The position numbers were made by a program, and so were the translations under genes. A stretch of 33,525 bases of DNA from Comamonadaceae bacterium (GTDB lineage Bacteria; Pseudomonadota; Gammaproteobacteria; Burkholderiales; Burkholderiaceae_C): NCBI GenBank assembly GCA_027486555.1, contig JAIXOX010000049.1:1-33525 (forward strand), in the 5' to 3' direction. Of this stretch, positions 7,823 to 14,937 are shown piece by piece (positions within the stretch are counted from its first letter, which is position 1; each line of letters opens with the position of its first letter). Under the pieces are notes generated by a model. That model searched no databases, was not told where the DNA came from, and saw only the letters and a list, made by a program, of their open reading frames with translations.

Positions 7823-8233
7823 ATGTCTGAACCACAACACCCATTCGCGGTGTCTTTGCCCACCGACCAAGAACTGGTGCTCAAGGTCATCCCCATGCCC
7901 GCCGACTGCAATGCCAGTGGCGACATTTTTGGCGGCTGGGTCATGGCTCAGGTCGACTTGGCGGGCGCGGTACTACCCGCGCGTCGCGTGCGCGGGCGCA
8001 TGGTGACAGTGGCGGTGAACGAGTTCATCTTCAAACAACCGGTGAAAGTGGGCGACATCTTGTCGTTTTTTGCCCGGATTGTTCGGGTTGGACGCACCTC
8101 CGTCACCGTCAAAGTCGAGGTGTTTGCCGAACGTTTTCAGCTGCAAGGCCAATACATCAAGGTGACCGAGGCGAACCTGACCTACGTGGCGGTGGACGAT
8201 CAAGGGCAGCCTCGGCCTGTTCCGGCGGAATAA
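7823..8233 (+). CDS. Acyl-CoA thioesterase, YciA family (hotdog fold)
   Basis: Hydrolyses acyl-CoA to free acid and CoA in the cytoplasm. It has 136 residues, the usual YciA length. The key segment NASGDIFGGWVMAQVDLAGAV (about 30-50) contains the helix and aspartate of the YciA/ACOT active site. VNEFIFKQPVKVGDILSFFARIVRVGRTSVTVKVEV is the matching second half of the hotdog fold. ATG 7823 is preferred over upstream in-frame codons because the protein then starts where family members do; no clear ribosome binding site is seen. It starts 41 bases from the divergent ABC exporter gene and converges on another thioesterase gene. Confidence 0.9.
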   Translation: MSEPQHPFAVSLPTDQELVLKVIPMPADCNASGDIFGGWVMAQVDLAGAVLPARRVRGRMVTVAVNEFIFKQPVKVGDILSFFARIVRVGRTSVTVKVEVFAERFQLQGQYIKVTEANLTYVAVDDQGQPRPVPAE

Positions 8234-8299
8234 GCCCACGATGAGGATGCCTCTTTTGTGAGGTGTAACGCGCAGCGAAAGGGCAGGACCAGTGGCCGA

Positions 8300-8782
8300 T
8301 CAAGACACGATGTAAGCCGCTGCGCCGGTGGACATCAAAGTGCCGTCGGGCCCACAAAACTCCATGCGGGATGACCCCACACGCGAGCCCACACGCAAGG
8401 CCTTGGCCGTGATGGTGAAGTGCTCACCAATGCCGGGGCGCAAGTAGTCCACACGCAAGTCGATGGTGCCCAGCTTGGCAAAGCGCTCCAGGCGCTTTTC
8501 AGGAGGTTCGTCCATGTGCTTGGCGGCCAGTGCCGCCATCACGGCTGCGCTGCCGATGGCGTCCAGCACCGCGCTGATGACCCCGCCATGGATGCGGTTG
8601 TAGGCAAAGTGGCCCACCAACTCGGGGCGCATGTCGATGCGCGCCTCCACCCCTTCCGGCGTGACCTTCACCAGCTTGAGGCCGAGCGTTTTGTTGAAAA
8701 CAATTTTTTCTTCGTAGATCTGGCGAAACCCTTCGATGTACTCGGGTTCCAGAATAACGGGGGTCTGGGCGGTATGGGGCAT
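8300..8782 (-). CDS. Hotdog-fold thioesterase, YigI/PaaI-like
   Basis: Predicted acyl-CoA thioesterase of 160 residues. It shares the pattern of E. coli YigI: FNKTLGLKLVKV, then NRIHGGVISAVLDAIGSAAV (HGG at 65-67, catalytic-type Asp at 74), then LGTIDLRVDYLRPGIGEHFT. It is the last gene of the minus-strand run tetR - acyl-CoA dehydrogenase - DUF2147 - enoyl-CoA isomerase/hydratase - thioesterase, 43 bases after the preceding gene. In that context it may release CoA from an acyl intermediate. The substrate is unknown; YigI-type enzymes accept medium-chain acyl-CoAs. Confidence 0.9.
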   Translation of the reverse strand: MPHTAQTPVILEPEYIEGFRQIYEEKIVFNKTLGLKLVKVTPEGVEARIDMRPELVGHFAYNRIHGGVISAVLDAIGSAAVMAALAAKHMDEPPEKRLERFAKLGTIDLRVDYLRPGIGEHFTITAKALRVGSRVGSSRMEFCGPDGTLMSTGAAAYIVS

Positions 8783-8825
8783 CGGATGATTCTATGGAAG
8801 AACCGCGCTCAGCCGCCCCAGCACT

Positions 8826-9587
8826 TCACAACTTGGAAAAATCCGGTTTGCGTTTTTCCATGAAAGCACCAAAGGCTTCTTTGGCTGCAGGCTCGCGCAG
8901 CATGCGGCCAAAGCTTTGGCCTTCTTCGTCCATTTTTTGCAGGACGGCTTGGGTGTCACCTTTCATCAAACGCTTAGTGGCGATGAGTGATGACAAGGGC
9001 TTGGCGGCCAGTTTGCGGGCCTGCGCTTGGGCGTAGCCGTTGACTTCGGTGGGCGGCACCACGCGGTTGACCAGCCCAACTTCTTGCGCGGCTTCGGCAA
9101 AGAAGGGCTCGCCCATGAGCAGGGCTTCGGCGGCGCGGTGGTAGCCGAACATGCGCGGGGCCAACAAGCTGGACGCCGCCTCGGGGCACAAGCCCAGGTT
9201 GACAAACGGCATGGAAAACGCCGCGTTGTCACCGGCATAAACCAGATCACAATGGAACAGCAGGGTGGTGCCGATGCCCACCGCAGGCCCGGCCACAGCG
9301 GCGAGCAGCGGCTTTTCGAAAGTGGCAATGCCGCGCAAAAAACGGAACACAGGCGACTCTTGCGTGGTCGGCGGCTGGTTCAAAAAGTCGCCAATGTCGT
9401 TGCCCGCACTGAAAATGCTTTCGTGCCCCTGAAACAAGACCACACGAACGCTGGCATCGGCCGCCGCCTGAGCCACCGCATCGGCCATGGCCGCGTACAT
9501 GGTCGAGGTGATGGAGTTCTTCTTGTCCAAACGGTTGAAGGTGATGGTCATCACCCCCGCGTCGGTGTGGGTCAGGATGTCAGACAT
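8826..9587 (-). CDS. Enoyl-CoA hydratase/isomerase family protein (crotonase fold), isomerase-like
   Basis: Crotonase-family enzyme of 253 residues acting on enoyl-CoA in fatty acid or related acid breakdown. The oxyanion-hole segments are IFSAGNDIGDF (59-68) and AGPAVGIGTTLLFHCDLVYAG (99-119). The first catalytic Glu of true hydratases (PExxxG) is replaced (MPFVNLG near 126-132), whereas the second Glu is present in LCPEAASS (Glu 136). That pattern, and the AGND motif, fit delta3,delta2-enoyl-CoA isomerases (ECI/PECI type) better than hydratases; this is inference. AAGGAA precedes ATG 9587. It lies 36 bases after the DUF2147 gene, in the same direction. Confidence 0.92.
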   Translation of the reverse strand: MSDILTHTDAGVMTITFNRLDKKNSITSTMYAAMADAVAQAAADASVRVVLFQGHESIFSAGNDIGDFLNQPPTTQESPVFRFLRGIATFEKPLLAAVAGPAVGIGTTLLFHCDLVYAGDNAAFSMPFVNLGLCPEAASSLLAPRMFGYHRAAEALLMGEPFFAEAAQEVGLVNRVVPPTEVNGYAQAQARKLAAKPLSSLIATKRLMKGDTQAVLQKMDEEGQSFGRMLREPAAKEAFGAFMEKRKPDFSKL

Positions 9588-9623
9588 GGTGTTCCTTTTG
9601 GTGTGTAGTCAAAGCGAGCGGGC

Positions 9624-10067
9624 TTACTGCACCCGAATCCAGGTTTGCGTGCGCCCCAGCATGGGGGAACCGATGTAGCCGCGCACTTCCAGCTTTTTGC
9701 CGCCGTCGATCGGCGTCAGGCGCAGGCTGTAGTTCTTGCCGTTCTCGGGATCTAGGATTTTCCCACCTTCCCACACCGCTTTGCCGTCACCTTGTTGACC
9801 GCCCCGGATGATTTCCAGACCGATTTTGGGTTGACCCTTGCGGTCGTCGGTGCACAGATTGCAGTTGGGGTCGGTGTTGGGGTTATTTTGCAGCCCTTTT
9901 TCGACCACGCCCGACAGACCCGCATTGGCCGTTTGGGTGATGCGGATTTCTGCTTTGGGCTGCTTGGTTTCGTCGTCGATGCTGCGCCACAGGCCCACCG
10001 GAGTCATTTGCGCCTGCGCCAACAAGGTGAACAGGCCGAGGGTCAATGCCAATGTTGGCTTGATCAT
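9624..10067 (-). CDS. DUF2147 family exported protein
   Basis: Secreted protein of unknown function, 147 residues. The N-terminus MIKPTLALTLGLFTLLAQAQ is a clear Sec signal peptide, with likely cleavage after AQA near residue 19. The mature part begins TPVGLWRSIDDETKQPKAEI, characteristic of DUF2147, and has a CNLC motif (Cys 69 and 72) and a final GRTQTWIRV as in the family. ATG 10067 is chosen because AAAGGA lies six bases upstream; earlier in-frame starts at 10073 and 10082 are less well placed. It is sandwiched between an acyl-CoA dehydrogenase gene (19 bases) and an enoyl-CoA isomerase gene, an odd place for a periplasmic protein. Confidence 0.9.
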   Translation of the reverse strand: MIKPTLALTLGLFTLLAQAQMTPVGLWRSIDDETKQPKAEIRITQTANAGLSGVVEKGLQNNPNTDPNCNLCTDDRKGQPKIGLEIIRGGQQGDGKAVWEGGKILDPENGKNYSLRLTPIDGGKKLEVRGYIGSPMLGRTQTWIRVQ

Positions 10068-10086
10068 GTTCATTCCTTTCAAAGCA

Positions 10087-11898
10087 TCACGCCAGTGCGG
10101 CGTCGGTGTCCATCAGCACATCGCTGCCGGCACGGATGCGGCGCATCAAGCTCGATGTTTCGGGCATCAGGCGCGTGAAGTAAAAACGCGCCGTTTGCAG
10201 TTTGGCCTGGTAGAACGGGTCGGGGCGCTGGGCCTCCTCTTCGGCCTCGGCCAGTTTGACCAAGGCAATCTGCGCCGAGCGGGCCCAGAAGTAACCCAGC
10301 ACCAAGTGACCCACCACGCGCAAATAATCCACCGCAGCAGCGCCCACTTCGTCGGCGTTGCTCATGGCTTTCATGCCGACTTCGCCGGTGAGCTGCGTGA
10401 GCTTTTGACCCAAATCGGCCAGCGGCTTGATGAACTCGCCCATGGCCTCGTTGGCCATTTCGGCCTTGACCAACTGCTCCACCAACTTGCCGAATTTCTT
10501 CAGCGTCGCGCCCTGGTTGCCCAGCACTTTGCGGCCCAACAGGTCGAGCGACTGGATGGTGTTGGTGCCTTCGTAAATCATGTTGATGCGGGCGTCGCGC
10601 ACGAACTGCTCCATGCCCCACTCCTTGATGTAGCCATGGCCGCCAAACACCTGCTGGCAGGCCGAAGTGGCTTCCCAAGCGTTGTCGGTGGTGAAGGCTT
10701 TGACGATGGGCGTGAGCAAGGCCACGACTTCGGCGGCCTCGGCACGCACGGCCTCGTCGGGGTGGTTGAGCTCTTTGTCGAGCAGCAAGGCGCAGTAGCA
10801 AGCCAATGCGCGGCCGCCTTCGGCATAGGCCTTGGCGGTCATGAGCATGCGACGCACATCGGGGTGCACGATGATCGGGTCGGCTGGTTTGCCGGGGGCT
10901 TTGACGCCAGTCAGCGAACGCATTTGCACGCGGTCTTTGGCATAGGCCAAAGCATTTTGGTAGGCCACTTCGGTCAGGCCCAGCGACTGGTTGCCCACGC
11001 CCAAGCGAGCGGCGTTCATCATGACGAACATCGCGGCCAAACCCTTGTTGGGCTGGCCCACCAAGGTGCCCACGGCATCGTCCAACACCATTTGGCAAGT
11101 CGCGTTGCCATGGATGCCCATTTTGTGCTCCAGGCCACCGCAGTAGATGCCGTTGCGCTCACCCATGCTGCCGTCTGCCGCCACGTTGAATTTGGGCACG
11201 ATGAAAAGGCTGATGCCTTTGCTGCCGGGAGGCGCATCGGGCAAACGGGCCAGCACCAGGTGGACGATGTTGGGGGCCAAGTCGTGCTCGCCTGCGCTGA
11301 TGAAAATCTTTTGGCCGCTGAGCTTGTAGGTGCCGTCGGCTTGCGGCTCGGCCTTGGTGCGCAAGAGCCCCAAATCGGTGCCGCAATGCGGCTCGGTCAG
11401 GCACATGGTGCCGGTCCACTCGCCACTGGTCAGCTTGGGCAGGTACAGCGCTTTTTGCTCGGACGTGCCGTGCGCGTGCAAGCACTCATACGCACCATGG
11501 CTCAAGCCCGGGTACATGGTCCAAGCTTGGTTGGACGAGTTGAGCATCTCGTAAAAGCACTGGTTGACCACAAAGGGCAAGCCCTGACCGCCAAAGTCGG
11601 GGTCGCAGCTGAGCGATGGCCAGCCACCGGCCACGTATTGCTCATAGGCCGCCTTGAAGCCATCGGGGGCTTTGACCTCGTGGGTATCGCGGTTCAGTTG
11701 GCAGCCTTGGGTGTCACCCGAAATGTTCAGAGGAAAGACCACTTCGGATGCGAACTTGCCGCCTTCTTCCAGCACCGCATTGATGGTGTCGGCATCGGTC
11801 TCGGCGTGCTTGGGCAAGGCTTTGAGTTCGGCGCTCACGTTCAGCAACTCATGCAAGACAAACTGCATGTCGCGAACTGGGGGGGTGTAAACGGGCAT
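10087..11898 (-). CDS. Acyl-CoA dehydrogenase with C-terminal extension (DmdC-like)
   Basis: FAD-dependent acyl-CoA dehydrogenase of 603 residues, longer than the roughly 380 of classical enzymes because of an extra C-terminal domain seen in the DmdC (3-methylmercaptopropionyl-CoA dehydrogenase) group and relatives. Visible: MCLTEPHCGTDLGLLRTKA (substrate/FAD loop), KIFISAGEHDLAPNIVHLVLAR, VFGGHGYIKEWGMEQFVRDARI and YEGTNTIQSLDLLGRK with the likely catalytic Glu at about 443. ATG 11898 has AAGGAG seven bases upstream. It follows the TetR gene by 45 bases and is probably controlled by it. Exact substrate cannot be told from sequence; a general or branched acyl-CoA is as likely as a dimethylsulfoniopropionate intermediate. 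Confidence 0.95.
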   Translation of the reverse strand: MPVYTPPVRDMQFVLHELLNVSAELKALPKHAETDADTINAVLEEGGKFASEVVFPLNISGDTQGCQLNRDTHEVKAPDGFKAAYEQYVAGGWPSLSCDPDFGGQGLPFVVNQCFYEMLNSSNQAWTMYPGLSHGAYECLHAHGTSEQKALYLPKLTSGEWTGTMCLTEPHCGTDLGLLRTKAEPQADGTYKLSGQKIFISAGEHDLAPNIVHLVLARLPDAPPGSKGISLFIVPKFNVAADGSMGERNGIYCGGLEHKMGIHGNATCQMVLDDAVGTLVGQPNKGLAAMFVMMNAARLGVGNQSLGLTEVAYQNALAYAKDRVQMRSLTGVKAPGKPADPIIVHPDVRRMLMTAKAYAEGGRALACYCALLLDKELNHPDEAVRAEAAEVVALLTPIVKAFTTDNAWEATSACQQVFGGHGYIKEWGMEQFVRDARINMIYEGTNTIQSLDLLGRKVLGNQGATLKKFGKLVEQLVKAEMANEAMGEFIKPLADLGQKLTQLTGEVGMKAMSNADEVGAAAVDYLRVVGHLVLGYFWARSAQIALVKLAEAEEEAQRPDPFYQAKLQTARFYFTRLMPETSSLMRRIRAGSDVLMDTDAALA

Positions 11899-11943
11899 GG
11901 GAAGACTCCTTGGATCGGTGTGTCAATGAGGATGGGTAAAAAA

Positions 11944-12690
11944 TCAGTCCTTGGTCGGCTTGCGACGGGCTTTGGGCACGGCCACGAGTTTGGGCGGTTT
12001 GGAGTCGCTGACGGGCTCGATCGGGGCATTTGTGCCAGAGCCTGCGTAGCGGGTCAGGATGTGCTGAAAGCCTTGGCGGGCGCGGTCGGCGGCTCTTGGG
12101 TTGCGCAAAAAACGGGCTTCGTAATGCAGCGCCAGAATCAGACCATGGATTTCAAAAGCAATCTGGTGGGCGTCGGCTGCTCGGCTGAGCTGGCCTTCGA
12201 CTTGGGCCAGTTCCACAGCCCGGCGCAAAGCAGTTTGCCAAGTGGCCACCGAAGAGGCCAGCGCGTCGCGTACGGGGCCGCTGCGGTCGTCAAATTCGAC
12301 CGCGCCGCTGATGTAAATGCAGCCCGAATCGATCTCGGCCGAGGTCTGCACCATCCAGTTGTCAAACATGGCCTGCAAACGCGGCGCACCGCGCGGTTTT
12401 TGCATGGCGGCGTAAAACACCTCGGCCTCGAAACGTTCGTGGTACTGACGAATGACAGAAATTTGCAGCTCTTCACGCGAGCCGAAGTGGGCAAATACGC
12501 CCGACTTGCTCATGCCCGTGACCTCGGCCACTGCCCCAATCGACAGGCCTTCCAAACCAATTTGCGCGGCCAAGCCCAGAGCAGCGTCAATGATGGCTGC
12601 CTTGGTTTGCTGGCCTTTGATCAGCACACGGCGGCCATTTTCGGCAGCGGGAGAAGGCTCGGGTTTGCGCGCAGGTAGGGTGTCGGTCAT
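11944..12690 (-). CDS. TetR family transcriptional regulator
   Basis: DNA-binding repressor of 248 residues. The N-terminal helix-turn-helix domain spans about 26-75, with IIDAALGLAAQIGLEGLSIGAVAEVTGMSKSGVFAHFGSREEL typical of TetR proteins. The ligand-binding part follows; a charged, Lys/Arg-rich tail ends in KARRKPTKD. It is the first gene of the minus-strand acyl-CoA operon. Its own promoter carries the near-palindrome AGAACGATCGTACT overlapping the -10 element, pointing to autoregulation and release by an acyl-CoA or acid ligand (inference from family behaviour). That site differs from the paa palindrome at 1839, so this protein is probably not the paa regulator. Confidence 0.93.
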   Translation of the reverse strand: MTDTLPARKPEPSPAAENGRRVLIKGQQTKAAIIDAALGLAAQIGLEGLSIGAVAEVTGMSKSGVFAHFGSREELQISVIRQYHERFEAEVFYAAMQKPRGAPRLQAMFDNWMVQTSAEIDSGCIYISGAVEFDDRSGPVRDALASSVATWQTALRRAVELAQVEGQLSRAADAHQIAFEIHGLILALHYEARFLRNPRAADRARQGFQHILTRYAGSGTNAPIEPVSDSKPPKLVAVPKARRKPTKD

Positions 12691-12702
12691 GGTGTATAAA
12701 AA

Positions 12703-12737
12703 AGAACGATCGTACTATTTTGCACCAATTTTTGCAA
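12703..12737 (-). promoter_or_regulatory. Promoter and TetR operator upstream of the tetR - acyl-CoA dehydrogenase operon
   Basis: On the minus strand, -35 TTGCAA (12732-12737), a 17-base spacer and -10 TACGAT (12709-12714). A 14-bp near-palindrome AGAACGATCGTACT (12703-12716, with a perfect ACGATCGT core) covers the -10 element. It lies 12 bases before the tetR ATG. The layout is what is expected for an autoregulated TetR repressor. Confidence 0.65.
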
Positions 12738-12779
12738 GGCACACGCATGTACCTTTACAAATCAGGGTCAATGAAGGGG

Positions 12780-12811
12780 GTGTTGGGCACTGCACGCTGC
12801 ACGCTGAACGC
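12780..12811 (+). repeat. Third, short heptad repeat block
   Basis: GTGTTGG at 12780-12786 is followed by TGCACGC (12791-12797), TGCACGC (12798-12804) and TGAACGC (12805-12811). These are degenerate members of the heptad family at 1660 and 3269, again with a direct unit first and inverted units after it. The block lies between the end of aroK and the tetR promoter. Nothing else was recognised between 12738 and 12838. Confidence 0.6.
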
Positions 12812-12838
12812 ACAACCCTTGACTCTGTGCGCTAAAAA

Positions 12839-13390
12839 TCAGGATCCAGGGTCTGATCCGCTATGACTCTTCAGTGGCAAATGTCCCGCCAACTCCAGCT
12901 GCATGCAAATCATGTTGACCAGCATGGCCACCGAAGGGCGGCCGGTCTCCAACACAAAATGCGCGGTGTCTCGGTAAAGCGGGTCACGGGCATCAAAAAG
13001 TGCCCTCAATCGGTTCAACGGGTCATCGACTTGCAACAAGGGCCGCCCTGTATCGTGGCGCAAGCGTCGGTACACATCTTCAGGTGTTGAACGCAAGTAA
13101 ATCACATGACCACGCGCATGCAAATGCTGGCGATTGGTTTCACGCAGGACTGCACCGCCACCGGTCGCGATCACCCCCTGGTGCGACTGCGTCAAGTCAT
13201 CGATCACTTGTTGCTCAACATCACGAAAACTGTCCTCGCCCTGGTGCTCAAAATAGTCCCGTATTGAACACCCCAATCGGTGCTCAATGACATGGTCAGA
13301 ATCGACGAAGGGCACGCCCAGTCGTCGTGAAAGTTGTCGACCAATGGTGGTTTTACCCGAGCCCGGAAGGCCCACAAAGATGATGCTCAA
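12839..13390 (-). CDS. aroK: Shikimate kinase
   Basis: Phosphorylates shikimate at O3 with ATP in chorismate synthesis. It has 183 residues from the TTG at 13390. Walker A is GLPGSGKTT (7-15), the shikimate-binding aspartate is in FVDSDHVIE (about 28-36), the GGG loop is in IATGGGAVL and the lid arginine in DTGRPLL. The start is uncertain: no ATG precedes the Walker A in frame. TTG 13390 gives [10 protein letters not shown], the usual family start, with GAGA a few bases upstream; TTG 13438 would add 16 residues. It follows pilQ, as aroK does in many proteobacteria, but aroB, usually next, is absent here. Confidence 0.93.
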   Translation of the reverse strand: MSIIFVGLPGSGKTTIGRQLSRRLGVPFVDSDHVIEHRLGCSIRDYFEHQGEDSFRDVEQQVIDDLTQSHQGVIATGGGAVLRETNRQHLHARGHVIYLRSTPEDVYRRLRHDTGRPLLQVDDPLNRLRALFDARDPLYRDTAHFVLETGRPSVAMLVNMICMQLELAGHLPLKSHSGSDPGS

Positions 13391-13518
13391 TGAAATCTCG
13401 TACAGGGTAGTAGGGGCTGACCAAAGGTTCCCAGCCAACGCCTCTTGAATAAAGCTGAAGTGTATTCGAACGATGGCCCGCCCCTGCGATACCTACAGGA
13501 CTTTGCGCGATGAGCGTT

Positions 13519-14937
13519 TCAAGGTGGCGCCTGCGCTGGTCCATCGGCCATGACCCTGGGCGTCAAGAAAATCAGCAACTCGCTTTTGCGCTGCGCCTGA
13601 TCCCGGTTCTTGAACAACCAACCTAAGGCGGGCACATCGCCCAAACCAGGCACTTTGGATTCATTGCCTCGGTCTGTTTCTTCGTAAATCCCCCCCAGAA
13701 CCACGGTGCCACCATCCTCCACGCGCACCTGAGTTTTGACGTGTTTGGTGTTGATCGCATACCCGGCAGGCGTGATTTGCCCCACACTGTCTCGGTTGAC
13801 GTCGACATCCAGCACCACAGATCCGTCAGGCGTGATTTGTGGCGTGACCTCGAGCTTCAAATTGGCCTTGCGAAACGTGATCGATGTGGCCCCGCTGGCC
13901 GAGGCTGTTTGGTAGGGCAATTCGGTGCCCTGTTCGATCAGGGCCTTGGTTTGATCGGCAGTCACGACCCTTGGGCGCGAAACCACCTTGCCACGGCCAT
14001 CGGCTTCCAAGGCTGAAATTTCAACATTGATGAATCGGTCTGCAGCAGCATTAAAAAGAGACACCGCAAAGTTGGCGGGCGTGTTCAGGGTCTGCCCGGC
14101 CGAACCAGCGGGGAAATTCACCTGGTTCCCGTTCACCACGCCTGCCCCTGTGGTCGAGTTGGTGGCCCCCAGCGCCAAGGTGTTGCTGCGGTTGTTCATG
14201 CGCAAGGGCACCGCCAGACCGGCCCCCAACTTGACCCCCAGAGACTGTCCAAACTGGTCATCGGCCTCGACAATTCGGGCTTCGATCAGGACTTGCCTGA
14301 CCGGCACATCCAACTGGGCCAGCAGAGTTTGCACATCGACCAAACGACCTGGCAAATCAGACACAAACAACTGATTGGTGCGTGGCTCGGACATGACGCT
14401 GCCCCGACTGCTGAGCCAACGCCCCCCACTGCCGCCCGGTGCAAGTCCGCCACCTTGCAAACGCTGAGCCACCTCGCTGGCCCGGGCATATTGCAAACGC
14501 ACAGTCATCAACTGAAGGGGGCTGACGGCCTCCAGAGCTGCTTGTGCTTCAAGTTGTTTTTTCTCACGCAAGGCCCATTCTTCTTGCGGTGCGACCCACA
14601 ACACGCGTCCCTCTTGTCGCGAAGCCAGGCCCATGGACTGCAGCACAATTTGCAAGGCTTGTGGCCATGGCACTTCCGTCAAGCGCACAGTCACTTGGCC
14701 GCTGACGCTGTCGGTGGCAATCAGATTCAGCCCTGTGAAATCGGCAAACACTTGAAGCAAGGTCTTGATGTCAATGTTTTGAAAGTTCAGGCTGATCGTT
14801 TTCACTGGAGGCGCCACACCGCCCGAGGACGCTGATGGCTCGGCATCAGATCTGACGTCAGCCCCCCAAGCGCCCATTGTCCACACCGTGCCTAAAAGGA
14901 TGACGAACGCCGTCAACCGCTGACAGATCTGTTTCAT
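13519..14937 (-). CDS. pilQ: PilQ/HofQ-type secretin, short form without AMIN domains
   Basis: Outer-membrane secretin ring through which a type IV pilus or DNA passes. It has 472 residues; ordinary PilQ is about 700, while E. coli HofQ and Haemophilus ComE are about 410-450. After a signal peptide (about 1-25) comes an N0/STN domain (about 45-115, ISLNFQNIDIKTLLQVFADF), an N1 domain (about 143-205) and the secretin core with VLIEARIVEADDQFGQSLGV and the terminal VPGLGDVPALGWLFKNR. The peptidoglycan-binding AMIN domains are missing. Its ATG overlaps the stop of the preceding gene by four bases (ATGA). It is the last of the four pilus genes, before aroK. Confidence 0.93.
   Translation of the reverse strand: MKQICQRLTAFVILLGTVWTMGAWGADVRSDAEPSASSGGVAPPVKTISLNFQNIDIKTLLQVFADFTGLNLIATDSVSGQVTVRLTEVPWPQALQIVLQSMGLASRQEGRVLWVAPQEEWALREKKQLEAQAALEAVSPLQLMTVRLQYARASEVAQRLQGGGLAPGGSGGRWLSSRGSVMSEPRTNQLFVSDLPGRLVDVQTLLAQLDVPVRQVLIEARIVEADDQFGQSLGVKLGAGLAVPLRMNNRSNTLALGATNSTTGAGVVNGNQVNFPAGSAGQTLNTPANFAVSLFNAAADRFINVEISALEADGRGKVVSRPRVVTADQTKALIEQGTELPYQTASASGATSITFRKANLKLEVTPQITPDGSVVLDVDVNRDSVGQITPAGYAINTKHVKTQVRVEDGGTVVLGGIYEETDRGNESKVPGLGDVPALGWLFKNRDQAQRKSELLIFLTPRVMADGPAQAPP

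Noticed and set aside
8234..8299. Possible terminator in the gap between the two convergent thioesterase genes
   Set aside because: Only weak, imperfect GAGG/CCTC pairings were found, without T-runs.
9838..12678. A 946-codon open frame on the plus strand opposite the DUF2147, acyl-CoA dehydrogenase and tetR genes
   Set aside because: It is antisense to well supported genes, is rich in His, Gln, Gly, Leu and Val as such shadows are in GC-rich genomes, and shows no domain or start signal.
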